38,323 bases of DNA from Clostridium sp. HBUAS56010 (GCF_007115105.1 NZ_SULJ01000005.1:210169-248491); one strand, 5' to 3'. Shown: positions 7,904 to 14,595, counted from the stretch's first letter. Notes: generated by a model from the sequence alone, not told the origin. Program-made: numbers and translations.

Positions 7904-7943
7904 TAAAAAAACAGGCCACAGTATAAAATTACACTGCAGCCTG
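7904..7943 (-). terminator. Intrinsic terminator at the end of the cotJ operon
   Basis: On the minus strand CAGGC-TG-CAGT pairs with ACTG-TG-GCCTG around an AT-rich loop and is followed by seven T residues. It sits 6 bases after the stop of the C-terminal cotJC half. If the intervening element is excised, this becomes the terminator of the complete cotJABC operon. Confidence 0.85.
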
Positions 7944-7949
7944 ATACAA

Positions 7950-8510
7950 TCAGCATGGTTTTCTGATATCAAAACTAGGATTAAATGCGTAGAAATTCTT
8001 ACTGTCCAGATTATCCTGGGTGATTCGCAATGCTTCTCCAAATCTCTGGAAATGAACGATTTCCCGTTCTCTTAAATAGCGGATTGGATCACAGATCTCC
8101 GGATCAGTTATTACACGCAAAATGTTGTCGTAAGTACTCCGGGCTTTTTGCTCGGCTGCCATATCTTCGACTAAATCAGTAATGGGATCACCCTTGGATT
8201 GGAATTCACAGGCATTAAAAGGAACTCCTCCTGCCGCTTGCGGCCAGATTCCCGTTGTATGATCAATATAATATGGCCCAAATCCTGATTCCACAACCTG
8301 CTCCGGGGTTAAATTCCTGGTGAGCTGATGAATAATTGTGGCAACAATTTCCAGATGGGCTAACTCTTCCGTTCCAATATCCGTCAAAAGTCCTTTACAT
8401 TCCTTATAAGGCATTGCATATCTCTGAGAGAGATAACGCATGGATGCTCCCATCTCCCCATCTGGTCCGCCTGACCTTAAAAACAGATAAATAAAAGGAA
8501 GCCTTTCCAA
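7950..8510 (-). CDS. cotJC: CotJC C-terminal part, separated from its start by an intervening element
   Basis: As it stands this frame begins with TTG 8510 behind AGGGGG and gives 186 residues, but the first 13 (MERLPFIYLFLRS) do not fit the CotJC family. Homology begins at GGPDGEMGASMRYLSQRY (codon 15, 8468-8466). The Mn-catalase-type metal residues are all here: Glu in GGPDGE, Glu/His in TEELAH, Glu in AAEQKAR, and Glu and His in REREIVH. In the rejoined 202-residue protein these are Glu35, Glu65, His68, Glu136, Glu166 and His169. CotJC is a spore coat protein related to manganese catalase. The missing 31 N-terminal codons are at 11805-11714. Whether the TTG frame is translated before excision is unclear. 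Confidence 0.93.
   Translation of the reverse strand: MERLPFIYLFLRSGGPDGEMGASMRYLSQRYAMPYKECKGLLTDIGTEELAHLEIVATIIHQLTRNLTPEQVVESGFGPYYIDHTTGIWPQAAGGVPFNACEFQSKGDPITDLVEDMAAEQKARSTYDNILRVITDPEICDPIRYLREREIVHFQRFGEALRITQDNLDSKNFYAFNPSFDIRKPC
8453..8489 (-). other. Proposed attachment site at the cotJC C-terminal junction
   Basis: The proposed crossover dinucleotide GG (minus strand) is at 8468-8467, in the Gly codon of GGPDGE. On the cotJC side the sequence ACCAGATGG continues the gene. On the element side, ten bases away, is TATCTGTTTTT (8489-8479). This matches, as an inverted repeat in 9 of 11 positions, AGAAGCAGATA at the other element end. Confidence 0.7.
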
Positions 8511-8533
8511 AAAGCCCCCTTTTATTTATCATC

Positions 8534-8689
8534 TTAGTTCTTTTCTTCATACGCTTTTCTGTTTTCTTCATATCTCAACGTATTAGGTCCCAGAAATTTC
8601 CCAGTCTGCCAGTGATCATTGTAAGTCTCTGGTCTTTTACTTTCTTCTTTCTTTCCTTCTGTTTCCTTGGATGTTTCATCTTTTTCCAT
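8534..8689 (-). CDS. 51-residue charged protein in the cotJC element
   Basis: Starts at ATG 8689 behind GGAGGTGATAAG and ends TAA 8534. It begins MEKDETSKETEGKKEESKRP and continues through WQTGKFLGPNTLRYEENRK. Very hydrophilic and rich in Glu/Lys, no cysteines. It lies just inside the element, 24 bases before the C-terminal cotJC frame. The GPNT motif recurs in the partial gene at 1-150. It could be a recombination directionality factor, a small spore-associated protein, or cargo. No recognised family. Confidence 0.7.
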   Translation of the reverse strand: MEKDETSKETEGKKEESKRPETYNDHWQTGKFLGPNTLRYEENRKAYEEKN

Positions 8690-8825
8690 TCTTATCACCT
8701 CCGTCTTAATGTACCCGGATGAGAGGAAAATATGTAACTTTAAAAAGCGTTTCCCTGTATCCGATTGCTCATAATTGTCAAAACCTATCCATATATTATA
8801 AAAACCATCCTTTTATGAGGCACTT

Positions 8826-9464
8826 ATGCAGACCATATTTAATAAGACATTGACGGATAACTTGCTTTATCAGAATATCCCGGTTCTTACCTACACCATT
8901 CATTATCCCTGTTTTACCACCACCTGCAGTTCTTCTGCCGCCGAACGTATCAATAACTTTTACAAATATCAGGCAAGACAAAAAGAAATTTACTGCCGGA
9001 CCACACTGTATAAAGAAGCTGTGGAACAGGCAAAATATGCAAACGAAAACCAGTTTCCTTTTAACAGCTACGAATTCCTTTCCGTTTTTGAAGTCACCTA
9101 TAACCAGGACTGCATTGTAAGTCTTTACACAGACCAGTATACCTATCTGGGAGGCGCTCATGGCAATACACTGCGGGATTCCCAGACGTGGGATTTCCAA
9201 ACCGGAAAGCAATTGAGTCTCTCTGATTTTTTTCCTGGAAATCCATCATTCGTTGAGGATATTCTTGCAAATATTAATACGCAGATTGCCACAAGGGAGG
9301 CAGCCGATCCCTCCACCTATTTTGAAGATTTTCCATCTCTGGCACAGGGGAATTTTAATTTGAAGGGATTTTATGTGAAACCAGAAGGAATCGTAATCTA
9401 TTACCAGCAATACGATATTGCACCGTATTCAACGGGAATTCCTGAATTCCTGTTTCCTTTTTAG
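8826..9464 (+). CDS. DUF3298/RsiV-like protein in the cotJC element
   Basis: 212 residues. The sequence has the pattern of DUF3298 domain proteins: VLTYTIHYPCF near the start, SVFEVTYNQDCIVSLYTDQYTYLGGAHGN in the middle, TWDFQTGKQLSLSDFF and the late FYVKPEGIVIYYQQYDIAPYSTG. In other proteins this domain follows a membrane anchor and is found in RsiV anti-sigma factors and PdaC-like proteins. Here there is no signal peptide or membrane segment, so only the soluble domain remains. ATG 8826 has a weak GAGG site. Its role in the element is unknown; it may be passenger DNA. Confidence 0.75.
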   Translation: MQTIFNKTLTDNLLYQNIPVLTYTIHYPCFTTTCSSSAAERINNFYKYQARQKEIYCRTTLYKEAVEQAKYANENQFPFNSYEFLSVFEVTYNQDCIVSLYTDQYTYLGGAHGNTLRDSQTWDFQTGKQLSLSDFFPGNPSFVEDILANINTQIATREAADPSTYFEDFPSLAQGNFNLKGFYVKPEGIVIYYQQYDIAPYSTGIPEFLFPF

Positions 9465-9488
9465 AACTGCAGAATTGATCGTCCTTTA

Positions 9489-9530
9489 AGAGATGCTCTG
9501 ATTGAACTCATGCCAGAGCATCTCTACCTT
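9489..9530. terminator. Perfect 12-bp hairpin between convergent element genes
   Basis: AGAGATGCTCTG (9489-9500) pairs perfectly with CAGAGCATCTCT (9514-9525) around a 13-base loop and is followed by ACCTTTTA on the plus strand. It separates the DUF3298 gene from the HAD gene and overlaps the HAD stop codon. Confidence 0.7.
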
Positions 9531-9874
9531 TTATTCCATGGCCGGAAAGAACGAATCTGACGAAGCAGGGAAGACGGATCACCTTGAAAACATATTGCCC
9601 GGTCATCAATGTAACATATTGCTGGAAGTTTTTGTGATGTTACCGTATCTACCTTAATTCCATTGTTTTCTAAATAATGCTCAATTGCATTTTTTCCTTC
9701 CTTGCTTGCAGCTCTGGAAGATACAACCGCAACTTCATATCCTGATTTTCTTATTTCTGAAATCGCCTCTTTGATTCCTTCCACTGGTTTGTCGGGAATG
9801 TTCTCAGCACCTTTCCAACCACTTATATAACTGTGTATCACTCCGTCAAAATCAAAAACTATGGTTCTTTTCAA
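9524..9874 (-). CDS. Small HAD-superfamily hydrolase-like protein in the cotJC element
   Basis: 116 residues from TTG 9874, which has an ideal AAGGAG six bases upstream. HAD motif I is VFDFDGVIHS (residues 6-15, with both Asp), motif II is VVSSR (near 50), and the acidic motif IV appears as YIDDRAI near 88. There is no cap domain, so it resembles the short phage-type phosphatases or kinase-associated phosphatases. Substrate unknown. Together with its compact size this fits cargo carried by the element. It runs towards the DUF3298 gene and shares the hairpin at its end. Confidence 0.8.
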   Translation of the reverse strand: MKRTIVFDFDGVIHSYISGWKGAENIPDKPVEGIKEAISEIRKSGYEVAVVSSRAASKEGKNAIEHYLENNGIKVDTVTSQKLPAICYIDDRAICFQGDPSSLLRQIRSFRPWNKR

Positions 9875-9970
9875 TTTTTTCTCCTTATTTCTTATAATAT
9901 CGGGATGCTATGTTTCATTTTGACCCATTTTCCTGGATCCTATTCCAGAAATGGCTGTCCTGTTCCGCTT

Positions 9971-10135
9971 TTATGGTTCTTTGGATTTAGGAATACGCAT
10001 AAATCCTGCCGCTTTCATCAGTTTTGCTTCTATCCGTTCACCAATTTCTTTTTTTCTTTCTGCTGACAACCTGTTTAAGAGAATCTCTTCTCCATCTATT
10101 TCTATGTAATTTTCAATTATTGGAGTTTTTAACAT
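9971..10135 (-). CDS. 54-residue protein divergent from the recombinase; directionality-factor candidate
   Basis: ATG 10135 sits behind GGGAGGGG; the stop is TAA 9971. The product starts MLKTPIIENYIEIDGEEILL and has a basic C-terminal half (AERKKEIGERIEAKLMKAAG). It looks like a small folded beta-alpha protein. It is divergently arranged with the recombinase, with 91 bases between the two starts. Directionality factors of serine-recombinase elements are often small basic proteins encoded beside the recombinase, so it is a reasonable candidate; this is inference from position and size only. Confidence 0.7.
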   Translation of the reverse strand: MLKTPIIENYIEIDGEEILLNRLSAERKKEIGERIEAKLMKAAGFMRIPKSKEP

Positions 10136-10226
10136 ATTTTATTCCCCTCCCTGGTAAAATGTATGTGACATGGATTGTACCTGTTTCCTCATTTCTCCAT
10201 GCTACAGCCAAAAGGAAGTGAACATT

Positions 10227-11645
10227 ATGCAAAATCCCCTATCCCCCATTGGAGCTGCCTATGTACGGGTGAGTACCAACGATCAGACCGAACTTTCTCC
10301 AGATGCCCAGGTACGGGAAATCAAAAAGGCAGCCAATGCCGATGGAATCTTTATTCCGCAGGAATTTATATTTATAGAAGAAAAGGGAGTCAGCGGGCGC
10401 CGTGCGGATAACCGGAAACAATTTCAGAGAATGATTTCCATTGCAAAATCCCAGCCCTCTCCCTTTCAATACCTTTACCTGTGGAAATTTTCCCGCTTTG
10501 CGAGAAATCAGGAAGAAAGCACCTTTTATAAAAGTGTTCTACGGAAGAAATGCGGAATCACCATCAAAAGTGTATCCGAACCCATTATGGACGGGATGTT
10601 TGGCAGGCTTATTGAAAGCATTATTGAATGGTTTGATGAATATTACTCTTTTAATCTGTCAGGAGAAGTCACCAGAGGTATGACAGAAAAAGCTTTGAGA
10701 GAAGGATACCAGACTTCCCCCTGTCTTGGCTATGAGGCAGTTGGAGGAGGAAAGCCTTTTATAATCAATGAAAAAGAATATCCGATTGTAGAGTTTATTC
10801 ATCAGTCCTACCATAATGGTCTGGATCTGTCCTCCATTGCCAGAAACGCAAATCAACGGGGATATTTAACAAAAAGAGGAAATCCATTTGACCGGCGTGC
10901 CATTGAACGGATCTTAAAAAACAGGTTTTATATCGGGATTGTCACCTGGAAGGATATCTCTTTTCATGGCTCGCATGAAGTAAGACATTCTGTTTCAGAC
11001 ATTTTCCAGGATAATCAGGAACGCTTAAAAAGGGAATACCGTCCCAAAAGCAGGCGGGAAGTTTCGGACTGCAAACACTGGGCTTCCGGGCTCTTAACCT
11101 GCGGTTATTGCGGTGCCAGTCTTGGGTTTAATACAGGCGGTTTCCAGTGTTGGAAGTACGCCAAAGGGCTTCACAGGGAATCCTGTTACATCTCGGTGGA
11201 AAAGGCAGAAACACTGATTCTCCAATCTTTAGAAAATGTCCTTTTCGATTCCTCTCGCCAGTATAGTTATACAAAAAAATCTGCTCCTGACAAATCCAGG
11301 GAATTGGACTTTTTTAAAACTGCACTTTTAAAAAACTCTGGGAAAATGACACGGATTAAACAAGCTTATGAAAATGGAATTGATTCTTTAGAGGAATACA
11401 AAAACCATAAAGAGCGGCTGGAAAAAGAGCGAAAAGAATTGGAAACGACTCTACATCAGCTAAATATGAAACAAAAAAAAGAAAAAAAAGAGGATGAACT
11501 ACATCACTGCCGCTTACAAAATGCCTATGATCTTCTATCTGACTCTTCTATTGATCAGGAAACAAAAGGGAATGCACTAAGAAGTGTAATTAAAAAAATT
11601 GTCTATGACAAAAAAGAGGGAAAGCTGAAATTTTTCTATTATTAG
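10227..11645 (+). CDS. Large serine recombinase of the cotJC element
   Basis: 472 residues from ATG 10227 behind AAAGGAAGTG; the longer upstream frame lacks a site. N-terminal catalytic resolvase domain: AAYVRVSTNDQTELS with the nucleophile Ser, then GVSGRRADNRKQFQRM and LYLWKFSRFARN with the catalytic arginines. A recombinase domain follows (GYEAVGGGKPFIINEKE; IERILKNRFYIGIVTW), then a zinc ribbon (LTCGYCG ... CWKYAKGLHRESC) and a Lys/Glu-rich coiled coil before a short C-terminal tail. This is the type that acts in phage integration and skin-type sporulation rearrangements. It reads out of the element towards the cotJC N-terminal junction, 69 bases away. It is probably the enzyme that integrates and excises the element. 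Confidence 0.97.
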   Translation: MQNPLSPIGAAYVRVSTNDQTELSPDAQVREIKKAANADGIFIPQEFIFIEEKGVSGRRADNRKQFQRMISIAKSQPSPFQYLYLWKFSRFARNQEESTFYKSVLRKKCGITIKSVSEPIMDGMFGRLIESIIEWFDEYYSFNLSGEVTRGMTEKALREGYQTSPCLGYEAVGGGKPFIINEKEYPIVEFIHQSYHNGLDLSSIARNANQRGYLTKRGNPFDRRAIERILKNRFYIGIVTWKDISFHGSHEVRHSVSDIFQDNQERLKREYRPKSRREVSDCKHWASGLLTCGYCGASLGFNTGGFQCWKYAKGLHRESCYISVEKAETLILQSLENVLFDSSRQYSYTKKSAPDKSRELDFFKTALLKNSGKMTRIKQAYENGIDSLEEYKNHKERLEKERKELETTLHQLNMKQKKEKKEDELHHCRLQNAYDLLSDSSIDQETKGNALRSVIKKIVYDKKEGKLKFFYY

Positions 11646-11668
11646 ATTGTTGAAATGATGACTTTAAC

Positions 11669-11686
11669 CGGTAGGTTATACTACCG
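11669..11686. other. Short hairpin between the recombinase and the element end
   Basis: CGGTAG (11669-11674) pairs with CTACCG (11681-11686) around GTTATA. There is no T-tract, so it is a poor terminator. It lies 28 bases inside the attachment core and might be a weak transcription stop or an accessory recombination site. Confidence 0.35.
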
Positions 11687-11691
11687 CCTTA

Positions 11692-11805
11692 CTATCTGCT
11701 TCTGCCATAAAGCCCACCGTACTGACTCATAATAAAAGTAGCAATCTTGGGATTGGAAGTGGTAATATTTACAGGATACTGTAATCTTTTTTCATATACC
11801 CACAT
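11692..11805 (-). CDS. cotJC: CotJC N-terminal part, truncated by the intervening element
   Basis: ATG 11805 overlaps the cotJB stop (TAATG). It encodes MWVYEKRLQYPVN followed by residues up to SQYGG, the standard CotJC N-terminus, then six foreign codons (LYGRSR) and TAG. Gly31 is the last native residue. The native sequence resumes at the Pro-Asp-Gly-Glu of the 7950-8510 frame. Missing all metal ligands, this 37-residue product would be inactive alone. The intact translational coupling to cotJB and the clean break argue that the gene is still maintained. Confidence 0.93.
   Translation of the reverse strand: MWVYEKRLQYPVNITTSNPKIATFIMSQYGGLYGRSR
11693..11730 (-). other. Proposed attachment site at the cotJC N-terminal junction
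   Basis: The crossover GG is at 11715-11714 (minus strand), within the second Gly codon of QYGG. On the gene side is AGTCAGTACGGT. On the element side, ten bases away, is AGAAGCAGATA (11703-11693), the inverted partner of TATCTGTTTTT at the far end. Joined, the two element arms are symmetric about GG with 10-base spacers on each side. Confidence 0.7.
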
Positions 11806-12077
11806 TAACCGCACACTCCTTCCCAGGGCCATGGATCTTGAATCCAGGTCCAATAGTTATCAGCCATCACTGCATCTGCAGTTAATGGTCCACATTGTTT
11901 TTCATAAGCTGCCACTGCCTGATTTCTCAAGTCCTGAACATAGCAGTAATAATTCAGGGCATCCTGATCCTCCGGATGGGTATCAAGATATAATACCACA
12001 TCATCAACAGCAAAGCTGGCAAGATATACCTGTTTCAATAAAGCATCACAATCCGATTGACATTTCCTACAACTCAT
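11805..12077 (-). CDS. cotJB: Spore coat protein CotJB
   Basis: 90 residues from ATG 12077, which overlaps the cotJA stop (ATGA) and has GGGAGGG eight bases upstream; a GTG nine bases earlier lies against that site. The CotJB family pattern is clear: LLKQVYLASFAVDDVVLYLDTHPEDQDAL, then the aromatic YNYYCYV-like stretch and the closing WTWIQDPWPWEG. CotJB is a small cytoplasmic protein loaded into the spore coat from the mother cell together with CotJA and CotJC. Between cotJA and cotJC it is translationally coupled on both sides. Confidence 0.95.
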   Translation of the reverse strand: MSCRKCQSDCDALLKQVYLASFAVDDVVLYLDTHPEDQDALNYYCYVQDLRNQAVAAYEKQCGPLTADAVMADNYWTWIQDPWPWEGVCG

Positions 12078-13081
12078 GACCGGCACCCTCCCATCGTAAA
12101 TGGCTTAAATAAATCAGGGAAAATGGTTCCCATGCTTAATGCTACATCAACAGAATAAACCTGCTGCCATGTCTGCCAAGGTACATATGCCATTCCAATC
12201 GGATACTGGTCAATGCACTCAGCCGCCGGCTTTGCCGCAGACCCCGGATTCCAGTTCCCGCAGGTTTCAGCCGGTTTCTTACAGGAAGGCTTCGGACAGG
12301 ATGGTTTTTCGCAGGATGGTTTCATGCACGATGGCTTCTCGTACGATGGCTTTACACAGGACGGTCTTTCATACGCCGGTTTTGCACAGACTGGTTTTTC
12401 ACAGGATGGCTTCTCGCAGCAAGGTTTTTCGCAGACTGGCTTCATACAGGAAGGTCTTTCATAGGCTGGTTTTACACAGGTTGGTTTTTCATAAGCTGGT
12501 TTCACACAAGATGGTTTTTCATAGGCCGGCTTTACGCAAACTGGTCTTTCACAAGCTGGTTTTACGCAGGATGGCTTTGGACATGCCGGTTTTTCACAGG
12601 ATGGTTTTTCCCTGGCTGGGCTTACACATGCCGGTCTTTCACAAGAAGGCTTCTCATAACAAGGCTTTGTACAAGATGGCTTCTCATAAGCTGGTTTTAC
12701 ACAGGTTGGTTTCGGGCAGGAAGGTTTTGCACAGGAAGGTTTTTCGCAGGAAGGTCTTTCATAGGCTGGTTTCACACAAGAAGGTTTTTCCGGACATTTT
12801 TTAGGCATCGGGCAGTCTTCCATAGCACTGTCCGTTTCGGGACACCAGGGTCTTCGAACAGGATACCAGGGATAAGAACCTCCTGCTGTATCCTGACGGC
12901 TCATAGGGAGGGATGATGAGAGCGACTCATCAGATCTTGCGGGGCCGGAACCGAGAGGCATATCAGGACGAATGACTGTCCCCGGGCTCATTGACATATC
13001 AAGACCCATGATAGCCTCCCATGGGGATGTACCGGCATGATTGTAATCACCGGGATATCCTTGTTTTTCGTAACGATCCAT
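12074..13081 (-). CDS. cotJA: CotJA-family spore coat protein with long Pro/Cys pentapeptide repeats
   Basis: 335 residues from ATG 13081; AAAGGAG is 11 bases upstream and an earlier TTG overlaps that site. The last 45 residues (DQYPIGMAYVPWQTWQQVYS, then ALSMGTIFPDLFKPF) are the CotJA family domain. Usual CotJA is under 100 residues. Here about 90 N-terminal residues with SigA-like low complexity are followed by some 35 pentapeptide repeats of the type x-Lys/Arg-Pro-x-Cys/Tyr (for example EKPSC, VKPAY, ERPSC) and then the CotJA domain. The many cysteines suggest disulfide or other cross-linking in the coat, as in other Cys-rich coat proteins. It is the first gene of the cotJ operon, 40 bases after the Rieske oxidoreductase gene. 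Confidence 0.9.
   Translation of the reverse strand: MDRYEKQGYPGDYNHAGTSPWEAIMGLDMSMSPGTVIRPDMPLGSGPARSDESLSSSLPMSRQDTAGGSYPWYPVRRPWCPETDSAMEDCPMPKKCPEKPSCVKPAYERPSCEKPSCAKPSCPKPTCVKPAYEKPSCTKPCYEKPSCERPACVSPAREKPSCEKPACPKPSCVKPACERPVCVKPAYEKPSCVKPAYEKPTCVKPAYERPSCMKPVCEKPCCEKPSCEKPVCAKPAYERPSCVKPSYEKPSCMKPSCEKPSCPKPSCKKPAETCGNWNPGSAAKPAAECIDQYPIGMAYVPWQTWQQVYSVDVALSMGTIFPDLFKPFTMGGCRS
12269..12790 (-). repeat. 15-bp tandem repeat array inside cotJA
   Basis: About 35 units of 15 bases, each encoding x-K/R-P-x-C/Y, with no spacers. Third-position variation between units shows the array is under protein-level constraint rather than freshly amplified. Copy number is likely to vary between strains by slippage. 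Antisense frames through it are open only because of the repeat. Confidence 0.9.
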
Positions 13082-13121
13082 AGGATTTATGACTCCTTTC
13101 AATTCTGGGAAGTTTCTAATA

Positions 13122-14456
13122 TCAATCTATGAACGGAATACTCTGTTGTGCAGGGCCAGAAGATATTTTTCCATTAATTTCAAATCCAGAACCATGGCAG
13201 GGGCATTCCCATTGCTTGTCATACTTGTTCCATACCATACGACAGCCAAGATGGGGGCAGCGGACAGCTCCTGGTCTGGCTGCTAAAACCAATCCTTTCA
13301 CGGACTCCATACTCTGCCCTGCAAACCGATAAGCAGATGCTTTTATATGATGCCTTTGGGGTGAAAAGACGTGATCAAAGGCTGTCTTTTTTCCAATTAT
13401 CTGCATACTTAATATCTTTGCAGCCACCATGGAAGAACTCATTCCCCACTTTCCAAATCCGGTGGCAACATGCCACTGCGGACGAAGGCTGGAATAGGTC
13501 CCGATATAAGGAATGGAATCCAATGTCATACAATCCTGTGCCGTCCATACCCTTTGTTCATCTGCCTGCGGAAAGAAATGTGTCCCCAATTGTCTCATTT
13601 CCTTAAAAGGACTCTCAGATGGCGCCTTTCCAGTTCTGTGGCTTCCATATCCAATCAAAAGGCTGTCCCCGTATTTCCGGAAGGAATAAGCCTTTTTATC
13701 CACTCCCAGATACATTCCATCAGGGAAATCCACAGGCTCCAGTTCCAGCACATAACTTTTTTCCTGATACATTCTGGTAAAATAAAATCCAGGGAAATTA
13801 ACAAATGGGTAGTGAGAGGCAAAAACTACATGATCCCCCTTAATCGCACCCCGGTCTGTTATCACTTGATTTCCCTCAACTTTAATCACCTTTGTCCGTT
13901 CATAGACCGTAATTCCATTGGAAATGTCCCTCAGAAATTCCAGGGGATTAAACTGTGCCTGACCAGTAAACTGTACAGCTCCGGTAACAGAAAAAGGAAG
14001 CTTTGTTTCCTGAACAAAAGAAGCAGGAAGTCCAAGGCTTCTGGCAGTTTCCGCTTCACGTTTCAGCATTTGGGGGTTCTCAAGCGTATACAAAAAAGCA
14101 TCCATAGGCTCATAATGACAGGATATGGAATATTTTTCAATTAATTTTCCATACTCCTCCACTGCCAGTTGGTTTGCCTTTCCATAAAGCCTTGCAGTTT
14201 CTTTTCCCACTGTTCGAACCAGTTTGTCATAAATCAGATTATGCTGGGATGTGATTTTTGCTGTTGTATATCCGGATTGACCGCTTCCAATCCGGTTCGC
14301 TTCTAAAACAACCACATGAACCCCGTGCCTTTGCAGATAAAATGCGGTCAACATTCCTGCCATTCCTGCTCCAATCACAACTACTTCTGTTCTCTTATTC
14401 CCAGCAAGGGGATTTCTTCTGGGAATTTTTGCAGTTTCCATCCAAATTGATTTCAC
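13122..14456 (-). CDS. FAD-dependent oxidoreductase with C-terminal Rieske [2Fe-2S] domain
   Basis: 444 residues from GTG 14456 behind GAGGTGAC. The N-terminal FAD-binding dinucleotide fold is VVVIGAGMAGMLTAFYL with GSGQSGYTTAKIT, followed by a D-amino-acid-oxidase-like body (ATGFGKWGMSSSMVAAKIL). The C-terminal Rieske cluster is CPHLGC ... CPCHGS, the classical Cys-His/Cys-His pair. The family has unknown physiological substrates. It precedes cotJA by 40 bases on the same strand, so it may be co-transcribed with the coat genes, which also encode a catalase-like protein. A link to redox protection of the spore is a hypothesis. Confidence 0.93.
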   Translation of the reverse strand: MKSIWMETAKIPRRNPLAGNKRTEVVVIGAGMAGMLTAFYLQRHGVHVVVLEANRIGSGQSGYTTAKITSQHNLIYDKLVRTVGKETARLYGKANQLAVEEYGKLIEKYSISCHYEPMDAFLYTLENPQMLKREAETARSLGLPASFVQETKLPFSVTGAVQFTGQAQFNPLEFLRDISNGITVYERTKVIKVEGNQVITDRGAIKGDHVVFASHYPFVNFPGFYFTRMYQEKSYVLELEPVDFPDGMYLGVDKKAYSFRKYGDSLLIGYGSHRTGKAPSESPFKEMRQLGTHFFPQADEQRVWTAQDCMTLDSIPYIGTYSSLRPQWHVATGFGKWGMSSSMVAAKILSMQIIGKKTAFDHVFSPQRHHIKASAYRFAGQSMESVKGLVLAARPGAVRCPHLGCRMVWNKYDKQWECPCHGSGFEINGKISSGPAQQSIPFID

Positions 14457-14595
14457 GTCGTCACCTCACACTTTCTTCCATACAGTTATTATTCCCCATT
14501 GTTAAGAAACATGCCATATACCTTCCTTCCAATTATTTCATATATGATAAACGCTTAACCCATCTTGTGTTTTTCGAGAAAAACGAAACAGATAG

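Larger units (their letters stand above)
8469..11715. mobile_element. 3,247-bp serine-recombinase intervening element inside cotJC
   Basis: The element lies between two GG dinucleotides (8467-8468 and 11714-11715) where the reading frame of cotJC breaks and resumes. It carries a 51-residue protein, a DUF3298/RsiV-like protein, a HAD-like phosphatase, a 54-residue protein and a large serine recombinase next to the cotJC N-terminal junction. Removing it restores the cotJC frame exactly (92 + 517 = 609 bases, 203 codons with stop). Only a 2-bp repeat flanks it, as expected for large serine recombinases and unlike transposons. The layout matches skin-type elements that interrupt sporulation genes. 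Programmed excision is inferred; inactivating insertion is the alternative. Confidence 0.88.

Noticed and set aside
7950-8510. Reading the 186-residue Mn-catalase-like frame as a complete ordinary gene
   Set aside because: The first 13 residues do not fit the family, and the missing N-terminus exists in frame with cotJB 3.2 kb away.
8826-9464. DUF3298 protein as an anti-sigma factor
   Set aside because: There is no membrane segment or sigma-binding N-terminus and no sigma gene beside it.
12269-12790. Regular repeats resembling a CRISPR array
   Set aside because: The units are contiguous 15-bp codon repeats inside a long reading frame, with no unique spacers and no cas genes.
12139-12804. 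A 221-residue plus-strand open frame antisense to cotJA
   Set aside because: It is open only because the 15-bp repeats lack stops in this frame; its product is a Met/Arg/Phe/His repeat without a start signal, and cotJA is clearly the real gene.
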